62,290 bases of DNA from Burkholderiales bacterium PBB2. Lineage in GTDB: Bacteria; Pseudomonadota; Gammaproteobacteria; Burkholderiales; Burkholderiaceae_C. The notes beneath the pieces were generated by a model that saw only the letters and a list, made by a program, of their open reading frames with translations, had not been told where the DNA came from and did no database searches. The translations under genes and the position numbers were made by a program. Of the stretch, positions 1 to 8,170 are shown in pieces. Position 1 is the stretch's first letter. Each line of letters opens with the position of its first letter. Location of the stretch: assembly GCA_002255955.1 (NCBI GenBank), contig NKIM01000030.1, positions 1-62,290 on the forward strand. The letters run 5' to 3'.

Positions 1-3000
1 TGCCGTCCGCGCCGAGGTTCAGAAGGCCGGTCTGGGTGATGCTGCCGGTGTTGCTGGTCGCGATCAGCTTGCCGCCGACCGTGCTGGCGGCGAACTTGAG
101 CGTGTCGGCGCTGATGCTGGCATCGGCACCGCTGTTGAGCGCCATGGTCTTGTCGTTGAGCACATTGGCGCTGTCCAGCGTGATGGCCTGGCCGGCGGCG
201 GTCGAGAAGCTGTTGCCGTCGGCGCCGAGGTTCAATGCCCCGGTTTGGCTGATGCTGCCGCTGCTCGCCGTGGCAACGAGCTTGCCGCTGATGGTGCTGG
301 CGGCGAACTTGAGCGCGTCGGCGGTGAGGCTGGCGTCGGCACCGCTGTGGATCGCGACCGTCTTGCCGTTGAAGGCATTGGCCAAGGAAAGGGTGACGTC
401 CTGGCCTGCTGCGCTGGTGGTGAAGCTGCTGCCGTCGGCGCCGACGTTGAAGGCTCCGGTCTGGCTGATGGCGCCCGTGTCGGAGGTGAGGACCAGGTTG
501 CCGCTGACCGTGGTGCTGCCGAGCTGGATGCCGGCCAGGTTTCTCAGGCCGAGATTGCCTTGGGTGTTGAACACATCGCTGCCGTTGACCAGCCCGGCCA
601 GGCTGTTGGCCTGCGTGGACAGGTCGATCGATTGGCCGGCGGTGAGGACGGAGAAGCTGCTGCCCGTGGCCCCGGTGGTGCCCGCCCCGGTTTGGCTGAT
701 GCCACCGCTGCTGGCGATGGCTGTCAGTGCCCCGCCGACCGTGCTCGTGGCCAGGTTCAAGCTGCTGCTCTTGATCGCAGCGGCAGCGGAACCGCTGGTG
801 TTCAGAGAGACCGCTCCCACAAAGCTGTTTGCGTTTTCGGTCAGCGTGATCGCAGCAGCACCGGCTTGGATGTTGCTGCTGCCGCCCACCGTCAAACCGC
901 CTGAAGCCTGCGTGATGGCGCTACCGTTGGAAGCCGCGACCAGCGTGCCGCCCACCGTGCCCGTGCCCAGACTCAACGCGCCCGTAGAGTTCACGGTCAG
1001 GTTGCCCGCGGCGACATTCAGCGTCCCGAGCGTCATGGCGTTGGTGTCGGTCAGCTGGATGTGGTTTGCCCCTGTGTTGCTGAGGCTCACCGCGCCGCTG
1101 AAGTTGTTGCTGTTCTCAGTCAGCGTGATCGCGGCCGCTCCGGCTTGCAGGCTGCTGCTGCCGCCCACCGTCAAGCCGCCTGCAGTTTGCGTGATTGCGC
1201 CACCGTTGGATGCTGCGACCAGATTGCCGCCCACGGTGCCCGTGCCAAGATTCAGCGCGCCGGTCGAATTCACGGTCAGGTTGCCCGCGGCCACATTCAG
1301 CGTCCCGAGCGTCAAGGCGCTGGCGTCAGTCAGCTGGACGTTGTTCGCTCCGCTATTGCTCAGACTTACTGTGCCGGTGAAATTGTTGCTGCTCTCAGTC
1401 AGCGTGATTGCTGCCGCACCGGCTTGCAGGTTGCTATTGCCACCCACACTCAAGCCGCCAGCAGCCTGCGTGATGGCGCCGCCGTTGGAGGCCGCGACCA
1501 GGTTGCCACCCACCGTGCCGGTGCCCAGGTTCAGGGCGCCCGTCGAATTCACGGTCAGGTTGCCCACGGCCACATTCAGCGTCCCGAGCGTCAAGGCGTT
1601 GGCGTCAGTCAGCTGGACGTTGTTCGCTCCGCTATTGCTCAGACTCACCGCGCCGGTGAAGTTGTTGCTGCCGTGGGTCAGGGTGATCGGGTTATTGCCC
1701 GCGTTGAACGTGGCTGCGGCGGCTTGAATCGGACCGCTCTGAGTGATGGCCAGACCGTTCCGGAAACTGAAGCTCTGACCGGCCGCGTTGATCGCAGCCA
1801 GGGTGCCGACTTGATTGACCGAGCTCGAAAGATTGGTCGCTGCAGAGGTGTTACTCACACTCAAGCTGCTCGCCGTGATCACGCCGCTCTGCGAAAGGAG
1901 CCCTCCGGCGTTCAAGGTGACTTGCCCCCCGCTGCCCACAGCACCGCTGCCACTGCCCGCACCGCCGGCACTGCTGATGGCGCCGCCCAGCGTGAGGGCC
2001 AGGCCGCTGTTCAGGGTCACTGCCCCAGCTGCTCCGCCGTTGTTGTTCCCGGTGGCTGCGCCGCCGCTAGAGCTCAGGGCCAGGGTGGTCAAACTGCCGC
2101 CGGTCTTGATGTCGATGGCTCCGCCCGCCCCATTGGCACCACCGCTTGTGGTGATCGTGCCCCCCGTGTTCGCAAGGAACGATGAGGCCGAGGCCACGCC
2201 GTCCGTTCCCCTCACGGTGAAAGCGCCCCCGACCAGATTGATGGGCGCTCTGACGACCACATTGCCGTCTGTGAACAGATTGAGCCTGCCGGTGCCGGCG
2301 TTGGAGATGCCGGCCCCGGCTTCAACGGTGATGGCGCTTGAGGCTTTCAGGGTCAGGCTTCTGACGCTGGACCAGGACACCGGGTCCACGATCGTGATCG
2401 AGCCGCTGCCGTTGGCGCCACCGGCGGTGGCATCCACGGTGACGTTGTTGGTGGCAAGCGCAGTTTGCAGCGTCGTGGTGTTCAGCACGGACGAATCGGT
2501 GGATCCGGTGAATCCCCCGAGGCCATCATCGTCCGCATCGTTCGCGTCCGTGGAGATGGTGATGTCGCTGGGGTCCAGGAGCAAGGTGCCGGTCTTGCCT
2601 TGCGGCGCCAGGGTATTGACCTGCCCTTTGAAAGTCAGCGTTTGTTTGCCCGAGGTTTCGACCCGCCCGCCATCGCCTCCACGGACACCGCCCCGTGCTT
2701 CAATGCTGCCAGCGAAAGTGGTGTGGCCATCGGCCCAGACCACCACCTGCCCGCCATCGCCCTTGTCCGTCGCGCTGGCCTGGATGCTTGCCCGGGCGCC
2801 CACCACGGTCATGCTGGCATTCAGTGGCTCGCCCTGCCCCTGGAAGCCGCCGCCCACATGCACCAGTCCGCCGCCCGCGGCGCCCGAGGCGTCGATCAGG
2901 GCCGAGCCAAACAGCCCCACCCGTTCTCCCAGCACCCTCACCTCGCCGCCGCGTTCGCCCGTTGCGGCACCGCTGACGTCGATCTTGCCCGTGATGACCG

Positions 3001-3883
3001 TGTCACCGACGGCGCCACCATTGATGAAGACCTGGCCATTGCGCGTGCCGATGGTGCGCGCCTGCACCAGGCCATCCATGTTCAAGACCGTGTCGGCCAA
3101 GCCCGCCCGCGCCGCGGCGCGCAAGTCAACGACACCACCGTCGGCTTTGATGGAGCCCAGGACCTTGAGCTTGGCATCGAGTTGCTCGTCGTTGCGCGGC
3201 TTGAAAAAGACCAGGCCGTCGCCATCGATATCGATGTGCACCGCATTGACCGCGGCGGCGGCCACCCGCTGCGCTTCCAGCTGGCCACCGAGGGTGATTT
3301 GCGGGCCGGCGAAGGCGAGCAGGCCGCCGGGTGCGCGCAGCTGACCTTCGACCACGATGCTGCCGGGTGCCTCGCTGCTGCCGGTTGCCTCGCTGCTGCC
3401 GCTCAGGCTGTATTGCGAGCCACCGCCGGAAATGGCCAAGGTGGTGGCGAGCAGGCCACCCACGTCCACCACAGCATCGCGGCCGAACAAAATGCCGCGC
3501 GGGTTGCTGAGGAAAACACGGCCGTTGGCATCGAGTCGGCCCAGGATCTGGCTGGGATCATTGCCGATCACGCGGTTGACCAGCACCGATTGGCTCGACG
3601 GTTGAACGATGCGCAGCGACTCGTTGCTGCCGATGGAAAAACTGCGCCAGTCGATGCTGGCGGTGTCGCTGCCTTGCCGGATCTCCATCTGGCCGGCCTT
3701 GGGTGTGAGGATGGTCGCGGTGCCGGCAGTCACCGTGCCACCTTGCGGCGTGGCGCTGGCAGACGGCACAACCCCTGCCAGCCCGCTTGCCACCAGGGCG
3801 GCCAGGCACACCGGACTCAGGCGCAGGGACTCGACCGAGGTCGGCAAGGTCGTTCGGTCCAGCTTGAAAGTGGGGGTGCGCAT
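1..3883 (-). CDS. Filamentous-haemagglutinin-like TPS exoprotein (TpsA), 3' end outside window
   Basis: Large secreted beta-helix exoprotein of a two-partner secretion system, exported through the TpsB encoded just upstream. The frame opens at an ATG at 3883 and stays open to the window edge, giving at least 1,294 residues with the C-terminus missing. Residues 1-45 look like a signal peptide ending near ASA-TP. The haemagglutination-activity (TPS) domain follows, with NPSQILG and the hallmark NPRGILFG. The rest is Gly/Ser/Thr/Asn-rich repeats typical of a right-handed beta-helix, including a 93-residue tandem repeat near the left edge. It lies 47 nt after the tpsB stop, so the two are probably co-transcribed. 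I see no strong Shine-Dalgarno before the ATG. Long plus-strand open frames here are antisense to it. Whether it is an adhesin, a haemolysin or a CDI-type toxin cannot be told without the C-terminus. Confidence 0.88.
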   Translation of the reverse strand, partial: MRTPTFKLDRTTLPTSVESLRLSPVCLAALVASGLAGVVPSASATPQGGTVTAGTATILTPKAGQMEIRQGSDTASIDWRSFSIGSNESLRIVQPSSQSVLVNRVIGNDPSQILGRLDANGRVFLSNPRGILFGRDAVVDVGGLLATTLAISGGGSQYSLSGSSEATGSSEAPGSIVVEGQLRAPGGLLAFAGPQITLGGQLEAQRVAAAAVNAVHIDIDGDGLVFFKPRNDEQLDAKLKVLGSIKADGGVVDLRAAARAGLADTVLNMDGLVQARTIGTRNGQVFINGGAVGDTVITGKIDVSGAATGERGGEVRVLGERVGLFGSALIDASGAAGGGLVHVGGGFQGQGEPLNASMTVVGARASIQASATDKGDGGQVVVWADGHTTFAGSIEARGGVRGGDGGRVETSGKQTLTFKGQVNTLAPQGKTGTLLLDPSDITISTDANDADDDGLGGFTGSTDSSVLNTTTLQTALATNNVTVDATAGGANGSGSITIVDPVSWSSVRSLTLKASSAITVEAGAGISNAGTGRLNLFTDGNVVVRAPINLVGGAFTVRGTDGVASASSFLANTGGTITTSGGANGAGGAIDIKTGGSLTTLALSSSGGAATGNNNGGAAGAVTLNSGLALTLGGAISSAGGAGSGSGAVGSGGQVTLNAGGLLSQSGVITASSLSVSNTSAATNLSSSVNQVGTLAAINAAGQSFSFRNGLAITQSGPIQAAAATFNAGNNPITLTHGSNNFTGAVSLSNSGANNVQLTDANALTLGTLNVAVGNLTVNSTGALNLGTGTVGGNLVAASNGGAITQAAGGLSVGGNSNLQAGAAAITLTESSNNFTGTVSLSNSGANNVQLTDASALTLGTLNVAAGNLTVNSTGALNLGTGTVGGNLVAASNGGAITQTAGGLTVGGSSSLQAGAAAITLTENSNNFSGAVSLSNTGANHIQLTDTNAMTLGTLNVAAGNLTVNSTGALSLGTGTVGGTLVAASNGSAITQASGGLTVGGSSNIQAGAAAITLTENANSFVGAVSLNTSGSAAAAIKSSSLNLATSTVGGALTAIASSGGISQTGAGTTGATGSSFSVLTAGQSIDLSTQANSLAGLVNGSDVFNTQGNLGLRNLAGIQLGSTTVSGNLVLTSDTGAISQTGAFNVGADGSSFTTSAAGQDVTLSLANAFNGKTVAIHSGADASLTADALKFAASTISGKLVATASSGSISQTGALNLGADGNSFSTAAGQAITLDSANVLNDKTMALNSGADASISADTLKFAASTVGGKLIATSNTGSITQTGLLNLGADG
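881..1690 (-). repeat. 279-bp tandem repeats within tpsA
   Basis: Near-identical blocks begin at 881, 1160 and 1439 on the plus strand, exactly 279 bp (93 codons) apart, with the third copy incomplete. The unit length is a multiple of three and stays in the tpsA frame, so each block encodes one 93-residue beta-helix module containing a conserved SNNFTG and NLTVNSTG type core. Recombination between copies could change the length of the exoprotein. Confidence 0.9.
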
Positions 3884-3930
3884 GGTGTGGAGCAGGTTGG
3901 GCAAACGGTGGGAGGCGGCGGATCGAGGCT

Positions 3931-5670
3931 TCAAAAGAAGGCGCTGAACTGTGCGTACAGCCGCGGATCTTTCTTCACGGTGTCACCCGTGGGCGTGCCC
4001 TTGATCGGTTTGGCGATGCTCAGTCGCAGGGCATACAAGCCCGGTCGCGCCCAGGCCAGGCCCAAACCTACGCCCGAGTACGACGCAGAGTTGCCCGAGC
4101 TGGATGCGCTGCTTGCGCCAGTTGCGCTTTGCCCGCTTGCCGGGTGGCGGCGAAAGGTCACCTGGCCGTAATCCGCGAACAGGGCCAACACCGTTTCTTG
4201 CGCCCATTGGCTGGTGAGCAGGGTGCTCAGCGGCGAGCGGAGTTCGAGGCTGGCGAGCAGGCCCGAGTCACCCGTGCCCTCACCGTTGGCAAACGCGCGC
4301 ACACCATCGGGGCCGCCCAGGCGGAACTGCTCGGTGGTGTCCAGATTGTTGAGGCTGTACTGGCCGCGCACACTCAGGTAGGCGAGCAAACGGCCGGTCA
4401 ACAGGTTTTGCAGGCGGGATACTGAAACATTCAGTTTGGTATATCGATCTTCGTCCGTCAAACCCGTGGGGCGATTGGTGATGTATTTGACTTGGCCGCT
4501 CGAAATATTCAGGTCATAACTGTTCACGCCGCCCGTCAATAAACTGTCACGAATATCTCCGTTGCCAGCAATACTGATACTCTGAACTTGTTTTTTGGTT
4601 TGTGAGGCCGAGGCTTCCTCACGGTCGTCGTAGTGTTTGGCGTCATACGCCACCAAGGCGAACCAGTTGAGATTGCGGGAGCGGATCACCGGGTACAGGC
4701 CAAAGGCGTTGAGGTTGACCGCACTGCCGTTTCGGCCAATCGGGAATTCCTTTTTGTCCAGTGCGTAACGCACCAGGGTGAGCGCCCCACCGCCCCGCAG
4801 GCCGCGTGCGCCGATCGGGCTGCTGTAGCTGCCGAGCAGGAATTTCATGCCTGCGTTGACGGAGCTCAGGCCGCTGAGAGAGGCGCTGTCGCCCCGGCCG
4901 AATGGGCTGGCGATCGTCATTTGGGCGCCGACGCGGCCCAGGCCGATGAAACGCGAGCCGTTCAGGTCGGCATCCACCTTGTAGGCCAGGCGGCGCTCTC
5001 GCTGCGGCCGAACGACCAGGGTGGCGGTTCCGGGGCGTCGCCCCGGTTCAATTTCAAAGCTGGCCACCACGCCCCGCAGATCGTTGAGCAGGAACACGAT
5101 GCGCTCCACCTGGCTGACCGTGAGGATGCTGCCAGGCTCCAGCTGCGCCAGATAGGACTCGACCACCGCCTTGTCCACCAACCAAGGCTGTTCATCCCAG
5201 ACCAAGCGAACCTGATCGAGGCGCCCTTCGAGCACGGCCAATTGAATGATGTTCCGGTCTGGCGTTTGCTCCGGGATGAAGGCATAGCCCAGGTAATAGC
5301 CCAACTCGCTCTGCAGAAAGCGTGTCACCGCGTCCTTGGCGTTCACCAGGTCTTCCCAGCTCTTGTTTTTGCCGACATACGGCGCGGTGAGGCGAGCCAA
5401 GGCAAGCTTCAAGGCCTCCGGTGCGTCGTCGGGGACGGCATAGCCTTCCACGTCGAGCACAACCTCGTCTTCAGGTTTCTGAAGCTCGCGCGGGACCGCG
5501 CGTTGCGGCAGCAGGCGCCGATCGCTGTCTGCAGGCTCCAGCTTGGGGCTGAGATCGGACGCCCGCGGAACCACGACAGGCGTGCTGACGCCCTGCGCCA
5601 GTGCTGCGGATGAATGCAGCGCCAGTGCCAGCAGCGAGACCGGCCATACCACTTGAACCTGTTTTTTCAC
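3931..5670 (-). CDS. TpsB outer-membrane transporter, FhaC/ShlB family
   Basis: Outer-membrane beta-barrel that secretes the adjacent TpsA. The 579-residue length fits the family. Residues 1-25 are a signal peptide ending ALAQG. Periplasmic POTRA-type domains lie at roughly 70-225 and the 16-strand barrel follows. The family signature near the C-terminus reads FRLGGPDGVRAF followed by GTGDSG, equivalent to the VRGY motif, and the protein ends in Phe as Omp85-type barrels do. The start is GTG at 5670, preceded by an AGGG Shine-Dalgarno about six bases away; the next residues are KKQVQVVW, a normal signal-peptide n-region. It is first in a two-gene operon with the left-edge tpsA. Confidence 0.93.
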   Translation of the reverse strand: MKKQVQVVWPVSLLALALHSSAALAQGVSTPVVVPRASDLSPKLEPADSDRRLLPQRAVPRELQKPEDEVVLDVEGYAVPDDAPEALKLALARLTAPYVGKNKSWEDLVNAKDAVTRFLQSELGYYLGYAFIPEQTPDRNIIQLAVLEGRLDQVRLVWDEQPWLVDKAVVESYLAQLEPGSILTVSQVERIVFLLNDLRGVVASFEIEPGRRPGTATLVVRPQRERRLAYKVDADLNGSRFIGLGRVGAQMTIASPFGRGDSASLSGLSSVNAGMKFLLGSYSSPIGARGLRGGGALTLVRYALDKKEFPIGRNGSAVNLNAFGLYPVIRSRNLNWFALVAYDAKHYDDREEASASQTKKQVQSISIAGNGDIRDSLLTGGVNSYDLNISSGQVKYITNRPTGLTDEDRYTKLNVSVSRLQNLLTGRLLAYLSVRGQYSLNNLDTTEQFRLGGPDGVRAFANGEGTGDSGLLASLELRSPLSTLLTSQWAQETVLALFADYGQVTFRRHPASGQSATGASSASSSGNSASYSGVGLGLAWARPGLYALRLSIAKPIKGTPTGDTVKKDPRLYAQFSAFF

Positions 5671-6030
5671 GAAAACCCTGTCAAAGCCCGATTTCTAGAA
5701 TCGATCGCAAATTCTAGGGTTGGATATATCGCCATCTGGGGTGGTGTGCATATTCCCGCGCAAGCGTGGGAGCGGAAACTTGCGCCGAAAAGTGGCAAGG
5801 TGGACTGACCGGCGCCCCGGGTTTTTTGGGCCCTCGCCTTTCGTGAATTTGTCGCAAAGCGACTTCGGGTCATTCCGATATTCCGTGCGCTGATCAATAA
5901 TCCGGCATTGCTATGGAAAACCCTAGTTTCCATGCGCTTGCTTGAGTTTCCCTGCTTCAAAATCGCCCAGGCCAAACGGCTGACCGCCGCTCAATTTCAG
6001 CGGCTTCTCCGCACGAGGAACGCACACACC
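5671..6030. promoter_or_regulatory. Divergent intergenic region between tpsB and the OmpA-like gene
   Basis: This 360-base stretch separates the leftward TPS operon from the rightward ompA-like gene and must hold promoters for both. It is richer in A/T than the flanking genes around 5690-5740. A dyad lies at 5695-5717. The core CTAGGGTT at 5714-5721 recurs in inverted orientation as AACCCTAG at 5919-5926, about 200 bases away. No unambiguous -35/-10 pair was assigned. Confidence 0.5.
5695..5717. promoter_or_regulatory. Perfect inverted repeat, possible operator upstream of tpsB
   Basis: CTAGAAT, nine bases, ATTCTAG: a perfect 7+7 dyad 25-47 bases upstream of the tpsB GTG. The arm spacing suits a dimeric repressor. 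The position would overlap the promoter or leader of the TPS operon. Inference only; no regulator gene is adjacent. Confidence 0.4.
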
Positions 6031-6660
6031 ATGTCCACCGAACACATCCCCACTTTGACGGCCGCCACCTCCTTGAGCTCGCGGGTTCGTGGCGTGTATG
6101 CGGCGGCGCTTGTGGCTTGTGCCGCGGTTGCCGCCGGGGCTGCGCAGGCGGCACCGGCGGCAGCACCGACCCCGCCGGCCTCGGCTGCCTCGGCTGCTGC
6201 GCCTGCGGTGCTCGACCTGGGCAGCAAAGTGCCCGACCTGACTGCCGTCAAGGAAGGCCTGTTCCCCGAGGACATGTGTGAGGAGTTGATCAAGAACGGC
6301 TTCAAGTGCATGGGCTTCAAGCCCGCCACCACCTTCTCGCTGAGCGCCGTGGCCTTTGCCCTGGGCTCGGCCGTGCTGCCGGATTCGCTGAAGCAACAGC
6401 TGGACGTGTTTGCCGAAGTCTTGAAAGCCAAGCGCGGCGCCGCACAGAAGATTCGCATCGTCGGCCATGCCGACAGCAGCGGCAACGCCGCCGGAAATTT
6501 GCAGCTGTCGCAGCGCCGCGCTGAGGAAGTGAAACGTTATCTGGTCAACAAGGGTGCGGATGCTGGCATGCTGGAAGTGACGGGCGTCGGTTCCAAAGAC
6601 CTGCTGCGCCCAGATGCTCCGACCGCAGCGGAGAACCGTCGCGTCACGCTGGGCCGCTGA
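6031..6660 (+). CDS. OmpA-like peptidoglycan-binding protein
   Basis: A 209-residue exported protein with a C-terminal OmpA/MotB-type domain that should bind peptidoglycan non-covalently. The start at 6031 (MSTEHIPT) is chosen over an in-frame ATG at 5908 because GAGGAA lies 10 bases upstream and a hydrophobic signal segment then follows at about residues 20-40 (AAALVACAAVAAG). Residues 42-65 are Ala/Pro-rich. The OmpA domain covers about 105-209 and shows the diaminopimelate-contacting Asp and Arg positions in GHADSSG and ENRRV. Two cysteines (DMCEE, FKCMG) could form a disulphide. It stands alone before the TPR-methyltransferase gene. It may anchor an envelope machine such as the nearby T6SS, which lacks a visible TssJ, but that is speculation. 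Confidence 0.85.
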   Translation: MSTEHIPTLTAATSLSSRVRGVYAAALVACAAVAAGAAQAAPAAAPTPPASAASAAAPAVLDLGSKVPDLTAVKEGLFPEDMCEELIKNGFKCMGFKPATTFSLSAVAFALGSAVLPDSLKQQLDVFAEVLKAKRGAAQKIRIVGHADSSGNAAGNLQLSQRRAEEVKRYLVNKGADAGMLEVTGVGSKDLLRPDAPTAAENRRVTLGR

Positions 6661-6785
6661 GCCCCGGTCTGGGCTGATGGCCGGTGTTGGCGTGTGACAG
6701 CGTCAGCAGCCGGCCTTTCTTTTTGGCGTCTGCGCCGCCGTTCGATCGATCGAGCGAATAGGCTGCGCTTGCACGGTAGCGCCCG

Positions 6786-8129
6786 ATGAACTCTCGCAAA
6801 CACAAGCGGTCCAGCACGAATGCTCCGGCCTCCCAGCTGCAGCAGGGCCTCAAGGCCGCCATGAGCAAGCACCAGCAGGGCCAGATCCAGGCGGCCGCGG
6901 ATCACTACCGGGTCTTGCTCCAGTTCGCGCCAGACATGCCAGACGCCTTGCATTACCTCGGTGTGGCCGAGCACCAGCTCGGCCACCCGCAGGAGGCGGT
7001 GCGCATGATTCGGCGGGCGGTCGAGCTCGTGCCAGCTTATGTGGATGCCCACAACAACCTCGGCAATGTCCACAAAGAGCTGGGCCAGTTTGAAGAGGCA
7101 GAGGCCAGTTACCGGGCAGCCCTGGCCCTGCGCCCCGAGTTCGTGATGGCGCACAGCAATCTGGGCGTGGTCCTGGCCAAGCTCAAGCGCCATGAGGAAG
7201 CGCGCGCGAGCTACCAGAAGGCCATCGACCTCAAGCCCGACTTTGCCGATGCCTGGCACAACCTGGGCAATATGCTGAGCAAATGCGGGCGGCTGGAGGA
7301 GGCGCTTACGGCGTTCCGCCGAGCCATCGAGCTGGCGCCCTACACGGCCAGCGCCTACCAGGACCTGGGTAGTGCCCTGGCCGCCAGCGGGCGTGCCCCA
7401 GAAGCTCTGGCTGTGTACCAGCAGTGGCAAAAGATCGATCCTGACAATGCCGTGGTGGAGCACTTGATTGCTTCATGCGGTGGCGAGGCCAGGCACACGC
7501 GTGCATCGGACGGCTACGTCAAAGACGTCTTCGACCGTTTCTCTGAGACTTTCGACACCGTGCTCGCGGGCCTTGACTACCGCGCACCGGCGCAGGCCGC
7601 CGAGCTGATGGCTGAGCTGCTGGGCAAGCCCCGGGCCGCGCTGCAGGTGCTCGATGCCGGTTGCGGCACGGGCTTGTGCGCGCCCTACCTCAAGCCCTAC
7701 GCCCAGCAGCTGACCGGCGTGGACCTCTCGCAAGGCATGCTGGACAAAGCAGCGCTACGCAAGAGCTACGACCAACTGGAGCAGGCGGAGTTGAGCGCCT
7801 ATCTTGCTGAGCACCCCTCGGCCTTCGAACTCATCGTCTCCACCGACACGCTGATCTATTTCGGTGTCCTGCAGCAGGTCTTGGAGGCCGCAGCCGCAGC
7901 GCTGCGCCCGTCCGGGCATTTGGTGTTCACGCTTGAGGCACGCGAGGACGCGAGTGCACCGGGTTACAGCCTGCAACTGCACGGGCGCTACGGCCACAGC
8001 GAAAGCTATGTCCGCGGCGTTCTCGAAAAAGCGGGCCTAAGCATCCAGGCCATTCGCCGGGTGACGCTGCGCACCGAAAGCCATCGGCCCGTGTCGGGCT
8101 ATGTGTTCGCGGCTCAACGAGGGGCCTGA
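6786..8129 (+). CDS. TPR-repeat protein fused to a class I SAM methyltransferase
   Basis: A 447-residue fusion. Residues 20-225 hold about five to six tetratricopeptide repeats with regular 34-residue spacing (ALHYLGVAEHQLG, AHNNLGNVHKELG, AHSNLGVVLAKL, AWHNLGNMLSKC). Residues 240-447 are a Rossmann methyltransferase with SAM motif I VLDAGCGTG at 288-296 and the acidic loop GVDLSQGML. The layout matches the predicted TPR-containing methyltransferases of COG4976, whose substrate is unknown. It has no signal peptide, so it is cytoplasmic. It lies 41 nt upstream of the sheath-like fusion gene on the same strand and is probably co-transcribed, which makes that protein or another T6SS part a candidate target. 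That link is inference. Confidence 0.85.
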   Translation: MNSRKHKRSSTNAPASQLQQGLKAAMSKHQQGQIQAAADHYRVLLQFAPDMPDALHYLGVAEHQLGHPQEAVRMIRRAVELVPAYVDAHNNLGNVHKELGQFEEAEASYRAALALRPEFVMAHSNLGVVLAKLKRHEEARASYQKAIDLKPDFADAWHNLGNMLSKCGRLEEALTAFRRAIELAPYTASAYQDLGSALAASGRAPEALAVYQQWQKIDPDNAVVEHLIASCGGEARHTRASDGYVKDVFDRFSETFDTVLAGLDYRAPAQAAELMAELLGKPRAALQVLDAGCGTGLCAPYLKPYAQQLTGVDLSQGMLDKAALRKSYDQLEQAELSAYLAEHPSAFELIVSTDTLIYFGVLQQVLEAAAAALRPSGHLVFTLEAREDASAPGYSLQLHGRYGHSESYVRGVLEKAGLSIQAIRRVTLRTESHRPVSGYVFAAQRGA

Positions 8130-8170
8130 ACCTGGGCCACCCCCATCACAAGTTCAAGGGAGCACACACC

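Noticed and set aside
881-1690. Regular repeats considered as a CRISPR array
   Set aside because: The unit is 279 bp, in frame and coding; no short repeats with unique spacers.
36-4171. Long plus-strand open frames over the left end (up to 568 codons)
   Set aside because: They are low-complexity and antisense to a continuous minus-strand frame with TPS hallmarks (NPRGILFG) and a signal peptide.
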